The notes: generated by a model not told the origin, from the letters alone. Counted from the stretch's first letter, positions 1 through 9,066 are shown. The stretch is 37,015 nt of DNA from Aquabacterium commune (GCF_004362855.1 NZ_SNXW01000015.1:1-37015), one strand, 5' to 3'. Numbers and translations are program-made.

Positions 1-96
1 CCAAAACGCCTGCCAAAGGTGCGTCCAGCCGCCATTGCGGTCATCTCAGCACACCCAACCATGGTCGGCGCTCATTTGTGCAGACCTTCCTTAGCT

Positions 97-1940
97 GTGA
101 ATATTGAAAAGATTTCAGTTCCTAGGGTAGGGATGCTGGCAACTGTGCGCAATCGGCGCGGCGTAATCTCCGCCGTCGAGCCATTTGCTGCCTCCAAGAC
201 ATCGGAGCTGCTCCACTTGGTCACCATCGAGTTCAGCGATGCCGATGGCGAACCCGAAGAGACCGTGTTGTGGGAACGCGAGCGTGGGCCAGTGGTGCTG
301 GAGCCCAACGCGTTGCCCAAGGTCGATGTGGAAGCCCCCATGAAGATGGCCGAATTCTTGTCGCTCCAGCGTGCCACGCGCTGGACAGCCATCACGCCCT
401 TCCTCTCGCCAGAAGACCCTGATCGCCAGGCTGAGTCGGTCCCCACTGCTCCAGTTTATGGCGCTGTCAGTGCCGATGACTTCCAGTTGGTGCCGCTGGC
501 TCGCGCCATGCGCATGCCACGTGTGTCCCTGCTGCTGGCCGACGACGTGGGCTTGGGCAAGACGGTCGAAGCTGGTCTGATCCTGGCAGAGTTGGTGCGC
601 AAGCGCCGGATCCGGCGCGTGTTGATCATCACCCCGGCCTCGCTGCGCACCCAGTGGCAGCAAGAAATGGAAGAGAAGTTCTCTCTGGGCTTTGACATCG
701 TGGACAAGGCGGCCACGCATCGCTTGCAGAAAGAAATGGGGCTGGACGCCAACCCCTGGCGCGCGCTGCCCCGCATCATCACCTCGTACCACTACCTGCG
801 CCAGCCAGACGTGCTGGAGCAGTTCATCGCCAACTGCCGGTCCACGCAGACCCAGCAGGGCGCCCAATTGCCTTGGGATCTGCTCATCGTTGACGAAGCG
901 CACAACCTGATGCCGTCCAACTTCGGCGAGGACAGTGACCTGGCAGAAATGCTACGCCTGCTGACACCGTGGTTCGAGCACCGCCTGTTTTTGACGGCGA
1001 CCCCGCACAACGGTCACACGCGCTGCTTCTCCGGCCTCCTGGAGCAATTGGATCCCGTGCGGTTCACGCGCACGCCCGCCTTCACCGAAAAAGAGCGCGC
1101 CATGATCGGCGACGTGCTGATCCGCCGTCTCAAGAGCGAGATCAACACGCAAGACAAAGACGCCGGACGGCCGCCTCGCTTTGCCACGCGCAATCTGAAG
1201 CCAATGCCGCTTTACATGATGCGGGCTGAGAAAGACCTGGCCGTGGCGGTGCGAGCGTTCTGCGCGGCCCTCAAGCGCCAGATCTTGGCTGCCCCTGAAG
1301 TGCGCTCCGTGCTGAACTTTGCCATCGAGGTGCTGCGCAAGCGTTTGCTGTCCAGCCCGGTCACCTTCGCGGACAGCTGGCTGCGCTTCAAAGCGGGCCT
1401 TGTTGCGCAGGAGCAAACTCAGACAAGTGAAGTGCTGGCAGCTCGTCGGGCCGTTGAAGAAGACATCGATGACGACCAGGAGCGCGAAAGTCGGAACCTG
1501 CATGCGGCGCACGTCGTCGGCGCTTGGATGCACCCTTACTTGGGGAAGCTGACCAAAGAAGTGGCCGCAGTCGATGCGGCCCTCCAGTCGCTGAAGTTGA
1601 CCGAATTGCCTGTCACCACCAAGGTGCCTGCCGTTGATGGGTGCGCACCGTGGCCCTGCCGGTGTCGGGTGGCAAGCTGGGCAGCATGCTGTCGTATGCC
1701 GGGCCAAATGCTGGAACTCAGCCTGGGGCCGAGGACGCGGCCAGCGTGCCCGCCGCTCGCGACATCTGGGACGACGTCGACACCAGCGTCAAAACATGGC
1801 TGAACGCCTACCGCGAACAACTGACCACCACCCTGGCTCGCGAACTCAAGTCGGCTGGTAGCACCGCCACCGAGCACGAGAAAGCCGCTTTCGAGCGCCG
1901 CATTCGTGAGGTGGCCAAGGTGCTTGCCCAGGGGCGTTGA
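97..1940 (+). pseudogene. Broken SNF2-family helicase, DISARM DrmD-like remnant
   Basis: Frame 1 encodes a SNF2/DEAD ATPase N-terminal half. Counting from the GTG at 19, Walker A reads DDVGLGKT (175-182), the DEAH box lies at 292-295, and LTATPHN follows. The N-terminal GMLATVRNRRG segment and the domain layout resemble DrmD, the SNF2 helicase of class 1 DISARM anti-phage systems; this is family resemblance from memory. After about base 1635 the frame becomes low-complexity nonsense ending at 1803. A plausible C-terminal tail (VALPVSGGKLGSML... to REVAKVLAQGR) continues in another frame at 1641-1940. The helicase C-terminal domain that should lie between is missing, so an internal deletion with a frameshift near 1630-1640 is inferred. 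The start is uncertain: the frame is open to the window edge, GTG at 97 and ATG at 133 are candidates, and none has a clear ribosome site. No other DISARM gene is visible. Confidence 0.6.
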
Positions 1941-2014
1941 CTGCTGCAAATAGTGAATTTTATACGGGGGTCAATTTTCTAGACTGAGGGGCATCGAAGA
2001 CTCGGAGACCCAAC

Positions 2015-2329
2015 ATGTACCCTCACGATCGCCTGACTGTTGTGCAGCCCACAACCCTTGAGCTGCTCCAGCGACAAGGCCAACCCGCGCTGATCTGCCT
2101 GAAGGACGCAGCGCGCATAAGCGGCGTTGCTGTCCAGACCTTGCGCAATCAGATCAGCCTGGGACGCTGCCAACTCAAGACCATCAAGCGCGGTGGTCGC
2201 AGGTTTGTGCGCCTGCAAGATCTTGCGGAGTTTATCGACGGATCTCCCGGCGGGAACGAGCCCACAGTACGTCGGACGGGCCGGCTCACGAAGCGCGAGG
2301 AGATCGAGCGCAGGAACGGGCGGTGCTGA
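2015..2329 (+). CDS. Small helix-turn-helix DNA-binding protein
   Basis: A 104-residue protein preceded by GGAG six bases before the ATG. Residues about 28-75 (LICLKDAARISGVAVQTLRN... RRFVRLQDLAEFI) have the pattern of a MerR/excisionase-type winged HTH: a sequence that senses an 'AA..SGV...TLRN' helix pair followed by a basic wing. The C-terminus is polar and arginine-rich (RRTGRLTKREEIERRNGRC). Such proteins occur on genomic islands and plasmids as small regulators or recombination directionality factors. It sits between the helicase remnant and a toxin-antitoxin pair, close to the island's attachment site, which suits an island-borne regulator. The exact target is unknown. Confidence 0.7.
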   Translation: MYPHDRLTVVQPTTLELLQRQGQPALICLKDAARISGVAVQTLRNQISLGRCQLKTIKRGGRRFVRLQDLAEFIDGSPGGNEPTVRRTGRLTKREEIERRNGRC

Positions 2330-2338
2330 CCACCGTGC

Positions 2339-2920
2339 TCACAGCAAGCTGAGAGCCTGCCGCAGTCTTTCCGCCGTTACGACCAGTCCATTTTTCTCCA
2401 TGGCCTGAGCGAACTCTTCAGGCGTCGCGTTGGGGCGTCGCCAGCGTGCGCGCATTTCGCGGAACGCGGCCAAAGCGGCGAACAGGTCGAGGTCCAGTTG
2501 CTTGACGATGAAGTCGTCTGGGTGAATGACCTCGATACCGAACTGTTCTACGCGCTCGGTAGGGAAGTCTTTGAGGTTGGCTGTCACGATGCAGTCGGCA
2601 TGCCCAGCGATAGCCGCAGCGAGCACATGCACATCGTCGGGGTCCGGCAGCACCAGCGAAGGCGCCAGTGCCTGCCAGGACGCTTCTTGAACCTCCCAGT
2701 CCAGGACAGCATCCCGCATCGCATCACGCCGGGTGGTCAGCAGTCCAATCAGATCGGGTCGCTGCTCCTCCAGGTTCCGAATCCACTCATCCTCAATCCT
2801 CGTCGTCCATTTCCCCGCAAACAGTCCTTTGGACGCGAGGCTCATCAGTGCATCTGACAAAGCCATCGGGTACAGCACGCATGCGTCCAGCACTGCCGTG
2901 TAGCGTGCGTGTCCTGCCAT
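2339..2920 (-). CDS. PIN-domain protein, probable toxin ribonuclease
   Basis: A 193-residue protein that starts with the classic PIN opening (YTAVLDACVLYP, first acidic residue D12) and has a central acidic cluster (PDPDDVHVLAAA) followed by CIVTANLKDFP, the usual third acidic site. PIN domains are metal-dependent ribonucleases and serve as toxins in VapBC-like pairs. It is longer than typical VapC (about 130 residues) and matches the larger PIN_3-type proteins, with an extra C-terminal helical region (LRQALSLL end). Its ATG overlaps the TGA of the upstream gene by one base, so the two are translationally coupled as expected of toxin and antitoxin. Likely RNA cleavage; substrate unknown. Confidence 0.8.
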   Translation of the reverse strand: MAGHARYTAVLDACVLYPMALSDALMSLASKGLFAGKWTTRIEDEWIRNLEEQRPDLIGLLTTRRDAMRDAVLDWEVQEASWQALAPSLVLPDPDDVHVLAAAIAGHADCIVTANLKDFPTERVEQFGIEVIHPDDFIVKQLDLDLFAALAAFREMRARWRRPNATPEEFAQAMEKNGLVVTAERLRQALSLL

Positions 2921-3390
2921 CAGTAGTCCAGGCCCAGTTCGTGGGCGTTCTCAGCCATGCGATCCAGCGCGGACTGTTGGCATGCGCGCATCTTCTCGGC
3001 GTATTGCATCAGGTCATTGAACGCGATGCGGCGATGGGTGCCCACCATCCGGTAGGGCAGCCGTCCTTGCTCGATCTCTTTGATGACGAAGGGACGCGAG
3101 ACGTTCAGAAAATTGGCCGCCTCCACGGTCGAGACTTCCTGCTTGGACGGCATGACCACAATGGGGCGACGCTCGCTCATGGCGCCGAGAACCTGCGCAA
3201 TGACCTTGAGGGCCTGTGGCGGGACCTGGATGACGGGCTGATTGCCTTCATCATCGGTCAGCATGATCGAGGCTGCCCTGGAATGGTCCAGGGCGGCCAT
3301 GATGCACCGCTGTGCAGCGCGGGCCATCTCTGCGTCTTGAGCAGACATGACCGGGGGCATGATCTCTCCGTTGCGCTCTAGTGTTGACAT
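2920..3390 (-). CDS. Excisionase-fold antitoxin partner of the PIN protein
   Basis: A 156-residue protein. The C-terminal half (STVEAANFLNVSRPFVIKEIEQGRLPYRMVGTHRRI in segments) is a textbook HTH_17/excisionase-family DNA-binding domain; the N-terminal half is helical. I chose the ATG at 3390 because GGAGG lies five bases upstream, while an alternative in-frame ATG at 3411 lacks a ribosome site. The gene overlaps the PIN gene start by one base. Its proposed role is to bind and neutralise the toxin and to repress the operon through the inverted repeat about 60 bases upstream. The pairing of excisionase-like antitoxins with PIN_3 toxins is known in Proteobacteria; the specific activity here is inferred. 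Confidence 0.75.
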   Translation of the reverse strand: MSTLERNGEIMPPVMSAQDAEMARAAQRCIMAALDHSRAASIMLTDDEGNQPVIQVPPQALKVIAQVLGAMSERRPIVVMPSKQEVSTVEAANFLNVSRPFVIKEIEQGRLPYRMVGTHRRIAFNDLMQYAEKMRACQQSALDRMAENAHELGLDY

Positions 3391-3449
3391 TCGGACCTCC
3401 GGTGCAGCCATCTGTGTGCCTCCGGTGGAGGCCTCAAGGCTGTCTGTTC

Positions 3450-3478
3450 GATATCGGCACTTTAATCCATAAGTGCAA
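3450..3478 (-). promoter_or_regulatory. Promoter and operator of the antitoxin-toxin operon
   Basis: On the minus strand a -35-like TTGCAC (3473-3478) and a weak -10-like GATATC (3450-3455) are 17 bases apart, about 60 bases before the antitoxin ATG. The spacer carries the inverted repeat GCACTT-8-AAGTGC (3457-3476), well placed for autorepression. This is read from sequence; binding is inferred. Confidence 0.45.
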
Positions 3479-3653
3479 TAAACGCAGCAAGTGAAGCAAG
3501 TGATCTAGCGTCAGTCCGGGTGTCGGAGATCTTGGCGCTCCGACAGTTTTCCGACAGTTGACCCGGGAAACACCGGTATACTGGGGTCTACCCTGCTGTA
3601 CTAAGTTGTTGATTTTGCGATGTTTTCAGTGTCCATCGCAGTCGGAAATGGCG

Positions 3654-3698
3654 CTCCGAAGGCAGGGGTTGCTGGTTCGATCCCAGCCGGGCGCGCCA
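3654..3698 (+). other. 3' fragment of tRNA-Arg(CCG): island attachment site
   Basis: The bases from the anticodon loop (CTCCGAA, anticodon CCG) to the CCA end match a tRNA-Arg 3' half. There is the 3' strand of the anticodon stem (GGCAG), a T arm (GCTGG-TTCGATC-CCAGC), the acceptor 3' strand CGGGCGC, discriminator G and CCA. The 5' half is missing: bases before 3654 cannot form the D arm, the anticodon stem or a GCGCCCG acceptor strand. This is what remains at the distal end of an element that integrated into a tRNA gene. The recombining side is on the left, so the island lies at bases 1-3653. Confidence 0.75.
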
Positions 3699-3716
3699 AG
3701 AAAACCCAAGTGAATC

Positions 3717-3748
3717 AAGCCCTCAGCGGAAACGCTCGGGGCTTTTTT
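3717..3748 (+). terminator. Rho-independent terminator after the tRNA-Arg 3' end
   Basis: A hairpin with AAGCCC/GGGCTT and AGCG-GAAA-CGCT arms (one internal mismatch) is followed by a run of six T. It lies 18 bases after the CCA and is probably the original terminator of the tRNA-Arg gene. It may also help end the leftward chrA transcript. Confidence 0.7.
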
Positions 3749-3753
3749 CTGGC

Positions 3754-5121
3754 TCAAGCCATTCCCCCCAGCCTGAGCGCCAGCCCCGCCAAGGCCGCCC
3801 CCCCGATCACCTGCATCACCGAGCGCTTGTACCGGAACAGCGCCACGGCCGCGGCCACGCTCAGTGCGGCCGCCGGCAGGTCCAGTCGGCCCAGGGCGTC
3901 CTGCAAGCCATGCCCGAAGCCCTGCGGCCACAGCACGTGCACGCCGAAGAACAAGGCCAGGTTGAGGATCACGCCGACCACCGCGGCCGTGATGGCCGTC
4001 AGCGGTGCCGTCAGGCGCACCTCGTGGCGGCTCGACTCCACCAGCGGGCCGCCCGCCAGGATGAACAGGAACGAGGGCAAGAAGGTGAACCACGTGACCA
4101 GCGCGGCGCCCAGCGCGCCGGCCAGGAAGGGCGCGTCCGCTCCCAACAGAGCCTGCGTGTGCGCGCCCACGTAACCCACGAAGGCCACCACCATGATCAG
4201 CGGGCCGGGCGTGGTCTCGCCCAGCGCCAGACCGTCCATCATCTGCAGCGGGCTCAGCCAGTGGAAGTGTTCCACCGCGCCTTGCACCACGTAGGGCAGC
4301 ACGGCATACGCCCCGCCGAAGGTCATCCACGCGGCCTTGGTGAAGAACCAGCCCATCTGCGTGTAGGTGTGCGCCCAGCCCAGCTCCGCCACCATCCAGG
4401 CCATCGGTGCCAGCCACAGGCCCAGCACCACACCCAGCACGGCCAGCAGGCGCGGCCAGCGGAACACCGTGTGCTCGGCCCGCGGGCCATCGTCGTCGAT
4501 GACGGTGGGGCCGATGTCGGTGCCTGCGCTGCCATGGCCACCGCCCGCCATGAACACGTCGGGCGCCATGCGGCCACCCAAGGCCCCGGCTGCCGCGGCC
4601 AGCGCCAGGATCAGGGGGAAGGGCAGGCGCAGCACCGCGATGCCGATGAAGGACGCTGCTGCGATCGCCCACAGCACCCGGTTGCGCAAAGCGCGCGAGC
4701 CAATGCGGTGGGCCGCCTGCAGCACGATGGCCGCCACCGCCGGCTTGATGCCGTAGAACACACCGGCCACCCAGGGCACCTGCCCGAAGGCCACGTACAC
4801 CCACGACAGCCCGATCAGGATGGCCAGCGAGGGCAGCACGAACAGCGCACCGGCCACGATGCCGCCCCAGGTGCGGTGCATCAGCCAGCCGATGTAGGTG
4901 GCCAGCTGCTGTGCCTCCGGCCCCGGCAGCACCATGCAGTAGTTCAGCGCGTGCAGGAAGCGGCGCTCCGACAGCCAGCGCCTGCGCACCACCAACTCCT
5001 CGTGCAGGATGGCGATCTGCCCGGCCGGCCCGCCGAAGCTGACGAAGCCCAGGCGCAGCCAGAAGCGAAAGGCCTGCCAGAAAGTCACGGATGCGGGGGC
5101 TGGGGCGTCGGTCAAGCGCAT
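3754..5121 (-). CDS. chrA: Chromate efflux transporter (CHR family)
   Basis: A 455-residue, very hydrophobic membrane protein with the two homologous halves typical of long-chain ChrA. Each half carries the signature: LGFVSFGGPAGQIAIL then LPGPEAQQLATYIG in the N half, and AAWMTFGGAYAVLPY then GETTPGPLIMVVAFVG in the C half. ChrA proteins export chromate from the cytoplasm, driven by the proton gradient. I chose ATG 5121 (MRLTDAPAPAS), since the open frame upstream to 5262 is not protein-like and overlaps the divergent gene. It is the first gene on the chromosomal side of the tRNA attachment site, so it belongs to the host and not to the island. No chrB regulator is seen. Confidence 0.85.
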   Translation of the reverse strand: MRLTDAPAPASVTFWQAFRFWLRLGFVSFGGPAGQIAILHEELVVRRRWLSERRFLHALNYCMVLPGPEAQQLATYIGWLMHRTWGGIVAGALFVLPSLAILIGLSWVYVAFGQVPWVAGVFYGIKPAVAAIVLQAAHRIGSRALRNRVLWAIAAASFIGIAVLRLPFPLILALAAAAGALGGRMAPDVFMAGGGHGSAGTDIGPTVIDDDGPRAEHTVFRWPRLLAVLGVVLGLWLAPMAWMVAELGWAHTYTQMGWFFTKAAWMTFGGAYAVLPYVVQGAVEHFHWLSPLQMMDGLALGETTPGPLIMVVAFVGYVGAHTQALLGADAPFLAGALGAALVTWFTFLPSFLFILAGGPLVESSRHEVRLTAPLTAITAAVVGVILNLALFFGVHVLWPQGFGHGLQDALGRLDLPAAALSVAAAVALFRYKRSVMQVIGGAALAGLALRLGGMA

Positions 5122-5221
5122 GGGGGCTGGCGGCTGGGCAAAGGGTCGGCGCACAATCGGCGCAACGCCAGCGCAGAATTGGCGCAAGTTCTGGACTTCG
5201 CACATTAAATCAGGAGTGGGC

Positions 5222-6862
5222 ATGCCGGCCTCTGCTTCCGCGACCGACACAGACACAGACACCGACGCCCGCCTGACGCTGGACTACCTCCTGCGGCGCA
5301 TGCGCAGCAAGCAGGACTTCCCGGCGCTCTCGGCATCCATCAGCCGCGTGCAGGCCTTGTCGGAGTCCGACAGCGAGAGCTTGCACACGCTGTGTGACGA
5401 GATCCTGCAGGACGTGGCCCTCACGCAAAAGCTGCTGCGCGTCGTCAACACCGCCCATTACCGCCGCGCCGGCACCGACCCCATCCGCACCGTGTCGCGC
5501 GCGGTCAGCCTCATCGGCGTGGCGGGCGTGCGCAACCTGGCCCTGTCGCTGGTGCTGCTCGACCACATGCACGACCAGGTCCACGCCCTGCAACTGAAGG
5601 AAGCGTTCCTGCACACCGTCATGGCCGGCACCCTGGCCAGCGAGTTGGGCGCCACCCCGGGCGAGGCCGAAGAAGCCTTCGTGGGCACGCTGTTCCGCCG
5701 CCTGGGTTGGCTGCTCGTGGCGTTTTACCTGCCCGAAGACGCCGAACAGATGCGCGGGCTGATGCGCGCCCCACCGCCCGCGCCCAGCGAGGCCCAAGCC
5801 GCGCAGCAGGTGCTGGGCGTGCGCCTGGACGAGCTGGCCGATGCCATCGGGGCGCAATGGAGCCTGCCCGAGGCCTTGCGGGCCTGCATGCGCGCGCCGC
5901 AAGGGGCCTTGCCCGTGCACTCCCTGACCGGCACGCCCGAGCGCCTGCACTGGCTGGCCAGCCTGGCCGAAGCCGCCACCGACGCCATGCTGCACACGCC
6001 GCCGCCTGAGCTGGGCGATGCCCTGCTGCGCTTGCAACGCAGCCATGCCCGCGCCCTCGACCTCGCGCCCCAGGCCCTGCAGGATGCGGCCGGGCGCGCG
6101 CGCAAGCGCCTGAGCGAGCTCACCGCGGCGCTCAATCTGACGGTGCCGGCATCCTCCCCGGCCGAGCGCCTGCTCGACACCTACTACGTCGATGCCCCTG
6201 ATGCGGTTGGCACCACAGCGGGCGACACAGCGGGCACCGCCAGCAGCGCGGGTCTCGACATCGACCTGGCCGAGCCCGGCTTCACCGACCTGGGGGCGGG
6301 TGAGTTGGGCGCCCCCGCGCTGAGCCCCACCGAGATCCTCACCAGCGGCATCCAGGACATCACCAACACCCTGGTCGAAGCCTTCAGCCTGCAAAGCGTG
6401 CTGCACATGGTGCTGGAGACCCTCTACCGCGGCCTCGACGCCCGCCGCGTCGTGTTCTGCCTGCGCGATGCCCGCACCGGCGAGCTGCAAGGCCGCATGG
6501 GCCTGGGCGAGGGCGCGGAACTCCTCAAAGCCGCCTTCCATGTGCCGCTGAGCGTGTCACCTGGCGCCCCGCCCGACCTGTTCACCGCGGTCAGCCTGAA
6601 GAACGCCGACACCCTGATCGCCGATGCGCGGCTGCCCGCGGTGGCGCGCCTGCTGCCCCGCTGGTTCACCACCCACATCGACGCGCAAACCTTCCTGCTG
6701 CTGCCCCTGGTGCTCAAGCGCGCCGGCCAGCCCGACCGCGTCATCGGCCTCATCTATGCGGACAAGGCGGCCGCTGGCAGCCTGCAGCCCGACGAGCGCA
6801 CCCTGTCCTTGCTGCGCACCCTGCGCAACCAAGCGATCATGGCGTTCAAGCAGTCTGCATAA
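5222..6862 (+). CDS. HDOD-domain signalling protein with C-terminal GAF domain
   Basis: A 546-residue cytoplasmic protein. Residues about 17-220 form an HDOD domain (QDFPALSASISRVQAL, ILQDVALTQKLLRVVN, AVSLIGVAGVRNLAL). From about 373 a GAF-like domain follows (SGIQDITNTLVEAF, ARRVVFCLRD, FLLLPLVLKR, IGLIYADK). HDOD proteins are catalytically dead HD relatives that act in signalling, often with cyclic-di-GMP or stress regulation; GAF domains bind small ligands. The linker is rich in Ala/Gly. The N-terminus has a (TD)4 run encoded by a hexamer repeat at 5243-5266. AGGAG is placed upstream of the ATG. It is divergent from chrA and followed nine bases later by trmL, so the two are probably co-transcribed. 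Confidence 0.85.
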   Translation: MPASASATDTDTDTDARLTLDYLLRRMRSKQDFPALSASISRVQALSESDSESLHTLCDEILQDVALTQKLLRVVNTAHYRRAGTDPIRTVSRAVSLIGVAGVRNLALSLVLLDHMHDQVHALQLKEAFLHTVMAGTLASELGATPGEAEEAFVGTLFRRLGWLLVAFYLPEDAEQMRGLMRAPPPAPSEAQAAQQVLGVRLDELADAIGAQWSLPEALRACMRAPQGALPVHSLTGTPERLHWLASLAEAATDAMLHTPPPELGDALLRLQRSHARALDLAPQALQDAAGRARKRLSELTAALNLTVPASSPAERLLDTYYVDAPDAVGTTAGDTAGTASSAGLDIDLAEPGFTDLGAGELGAPALSPTEILTSGIQDITNTLVEAFSLQSVLHMVLETLYRGLDARRVVFCLRDARTGELQGRMGLGEGAELLKAAFHVPLSVSPGAPPDLFTAVSLKNADTLIADARLPAVARLLPRWFTTHIDAQTFLLLPLVLKRAGQPDRVIGLIYADKAAAGSLQPDERTLSLLRTLRNQAIMAFKQSA

Positions 6863-6871
6863 TCGCGCCCC

Positions 6872-7342
6872 ATGTTCCGCATCGTCCTGGTCCAGCCCGA
6901 GATCCCGCCCAACACCGGCAACGTCATCCGCCTGGCGGCCAACACCGGCTGCGAGCTGCACCTCATCGAGCCCCTGGGTTTTTCGATGGACGACAAGCTG
7001 CTGCGCCGCGCTGGCCTCGATTACCACGAGCACGCCGCCGTCAAGCGCCACGCCAGCTGGCAGGCGTTTCTGGATGCGGCCCAGCCCGACGCGAGCCGCC
7101 TGTTCGCCTTCACCACGCGCGGCAGCCGGCCCTTCGGCGAGGTGCAATGGCAAGCGGGTGATTGGCTGGTGTTCGGCAGCGAAACCGCGGGCCTGGCGCC
7201 CGGGTTGCGCGAGACCTTCCCGACCGCACAGCGCGTGCGCCTGCCCATGCGCGAAGGGCAGCGAAGTTTGAACTTGAGCAATGCGGTGGCCGTGGCCGTG
7301 TTCGAGGCCTGGCGCCAGAACGGCTACGCCGGCGGGGCCTGA
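6872..7342 (+). CDS. trmL: tRNA (cytidine/uridine(34)-2'-O)-methyltransferase
   Basis: A 156-residue SPOUT methyltransferase of normal family length. Visible motifs: N-terminal LVQPEIPPNTGNVIRLAANTG, central LVFGSETAGLAP, and C-terminal LPMREGQRSLNLSNAVAVAVFE, which forms the trefoil-knot S-adenosylmethionine site. The family methylates the 2'-O of wobble base 34 in tRNA-Leu isoacceptors. It begins nine bases after the HDOD gene and converges with gpsA, a neighbour commonly seen in Burkholderiales. Confidence 0.95.
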   Translation: MFRIVLVQPEIPPNTGNVIRLAANTGCELHLIEPLGFSMDDKLLRRAGLDYHEHAAVKRHASWQAFLDAAQPDASRLFAFTTRGSRPFGEVQWQAGDWLVFGSETAGLAPGLRETFPTAQRVRLPMREGQRSLNLSNAVAVAVFEAWRQNGYAGGA

Positions 7343-7371
7343 TCAGCCCGAAGCGCCTCAGCTTTCAGCCC

Positions 7372-8367
7372 TCACCCTTCAGCCTTGGCCCCACGGCGCA
7401 TCAGCGCACCCACGGCCTCGGCCGGGCTCAGCCGCCCTTCCAGCACCGCCACCACCGCCTCGGTGATGGGCATGGCCACGCCCAGCGTCTGGGCACGTTG
7501 CCACACGGTGGCGGCCGAATAAACGCCTTCGGCCACGTGACCGAGCTCCTGTAGGATTTGCGCCAGCGGCTTGCCCGTGGCCAGCTGCAAGCCCACGGTG
7601 CGGTTGCGCGAAAGCGCGCCGGTGGAGGTCAGCACCAGGTCGCCCAGGCCCGACAGGCCCATGAAGGTGTCGGGGCGCGCGCCCAGGGCCACGCCCAAGC
7701 GGGTCATTTCGGCCAGGCCGCGGGTGATGAGGGCGGCGCGGGCGTTCAGGCCCAAATCCATGCCATCGACGATGCCCGTGGCGATGGCCAGCACGTTCTT
7801 GACGGCGCCGCCCACTTCCACGCCCACTGGGTCGTTGGAGGTATAGACGCGCAAGGCGTCGCTGTGGAACACATCGACGGCCTGCTCGGCCAGCGCGTTG
7901 TCGGTGCTGGCCGCGACCAAAGCCGTCGGCTGGCCCAGGGCCACTTCCTTGGCGAAGCTGGGGCCGGAGAGCACGCCGCTGCGCGCCTGCGGGCGCACCG
8001 CGCGGGCGATTTCGTGGCCCAGCCGGCCCGTGCCCTTCTCAAAACCCTTGCACAGCCACAGCGTGGCCACGTGCTCAGGCAGGCGCTGCAGGATGTCGGC
8101 GAGGGCCGCCATCGGCGTGCCGACAATGACCAGCCCGCCCTGACCGTGCGCATGCGCCACGGCCGCGTCGAAATCGGCCGTCAGCGCCAGGCTGTCGGGG
8201 AAGGCGGCCTCGGGCAGGTAGCGGGTGTTGCACCGCTGCGCCTGCATCTCGGCCACCTGAGCGGCATCGCGCGCCCACAGTTGCACGGCCACGCTCTGGC
8301 GCGCGGCAGTGATGGCCAATGCCGTGCCCCAGGCGCCAGCGCCCAGCACCGTGAGGTGACGGCTCAT
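7372..8367 (-). CDS. gpsA: Glycerol-3-phosphate dehydrogenase [NAD(P)+]
   Basis: A 331-residue enzyme of expected length. It has the N-terminal Rossmann motif [12 protein letters not shown], the central [22 protein letters not shown] and the catalytic-lysine region [18 protein letters not shown], and ends with [27 protein letters not shown] in segments. It reduces dihydroxyacetone phosphate to sn-glycerol-3-phosphate for phospholipid synthesis in the cytoplasm. It lies 13 bases downstream of secB on the same strand and is probably in one operon with it. Confidence 0.97.
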   Translation of the reverse strand: MSRHLTVLGAGAWGTALAITAARQSVAVQLWARDAAQVAEMQAQRCNTRYLPEAAFPDSLALTADFDAAVAHAHGQGGLVIVGTPMAALADILQRLPEHVATLWLCKGFEKGTGRLGHEIARAVRPQARSGVLSGPSFAKEVALGQPTALVAASTDNALAEQAVDVFHSDALRVYTSNDPVGVEVGGAVKNVLAIATGIVDGMDLGLNARAALITRGLAEMTRLGVALGARPDTFMGLSGLGDLVLTSTGALSRNRTVGLQLATGKPLAQILQELGHVAEGVYSAATVWQRAQTLGVAMPITEAVVAVLEGRLSPAEAVGALMRRGAKAEG

Positions 8368-8380
8368 CCGCTGCGCAGGA

Positions 8381-8839
8381 TCAGGAAGCCTGGACTTGCT
8401 GTGCGGCAGCGGCTTGCTGCAGCTGCGACTCGTACATGGCCTGGAAGTTGACTTCGGTCAGGTGCACGGGCGGGAAGCCGGTGCGGTTGAGCGTGTCGGC
8501 CACGGTGGCGCGCAGGTAGGGATAGACGATTTGCGGGCAGGCGATGGCGATGATCGGCTGCAGCTGGTCTTCCGGCACGTTGCGGATCTCGAACAGGCCG
8601 GCTTGCTTGGCTTCCACCAGGAACAGCACCTTGTCGTTGACCTTGGCGGTCACGGTGGCGGTCACGGCGACTTCATAGATGCCTTCGACCACGGGCTCGG
8701 CGTGCAGGTTCAGCTGCACGTCCACCTGGGGCTGGCCTTGTTCCAGCAGGATCTGGGGGGCGTTGGGCAACTCCAGCGACAGGTCCTTGAGGTAGATGCG
8801 TTGGATGCTGAAGGAAGGCTGGAGGTTCTGTTCGCTCAT
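8381..8839 (-). CDS. secB: Protein-export chaperone SecB
   Basis: A 152-residue protein matching Sec[20 protein letters not shown] at the N-terminus, then [28 protein letters not shown] and [17 protein letters not shown] in segments. SecB holds preproteins unfolded and hands them to SecA. ATG 8839 is chosen because SecB homology begins there; the open frame extends further upstream without similarity. It is normally next to grxC, but here grxC is 2.2 kb away, separated by a regulator and a PEP-CTERM gene. Confidence 0.96.
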   Translation of the reverse strand: MSEQNLQPSFSIQRIYLKDLSLELPNAPQILLEQGQPQVDVQLNLHAEPVVEGIYEVAVTATVTAKVNDKVLFLVEAKQAGLFEIRNVPEDQLQPIIAIACPQIVYPYLRATVADTLNRTGFPPVHLTEVNFQAMYESQLQQAAAAQQVQAS

Positions 8840-9052
8840 GAGGGGTCCTTGCGGTGGCCTTGGAGGTAAGGCAGTTCGTGGGAGATTGCGGCGAATTATG
8901 ACCCAGCCAGATGACGCCACTGTCACGGCGCGACCGGGTTGGCGCACGCGCGTCCATCCGTGCGCTGCGGGGCATTGTCAAAACCCGCCACCCGTGCTTA
9001 CATGAGGCCGATGCCATTTGCGGTCTTGCGGCCAATCCCAAATGCTGGGCTT

Positions 9053-9066
9053 GTGATAAATATCAT
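9053..9066 (+). promoter_or_regulatory. FNR/ANR-type box upstream of the Crp/Fnr regulator
   Basis: GTGAT-AAAT-ATCAT is a near-perfect palindrome that matches the FNR consensus TTGAT-N4-ATCAA in eight of ten fixed positions. It lies about 17 bases before the proposed start of the adjacent regulator, a position that would overlap the core promoter and suits autorepression. The site is seen; its use is inferred. Confidence 0.6.
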
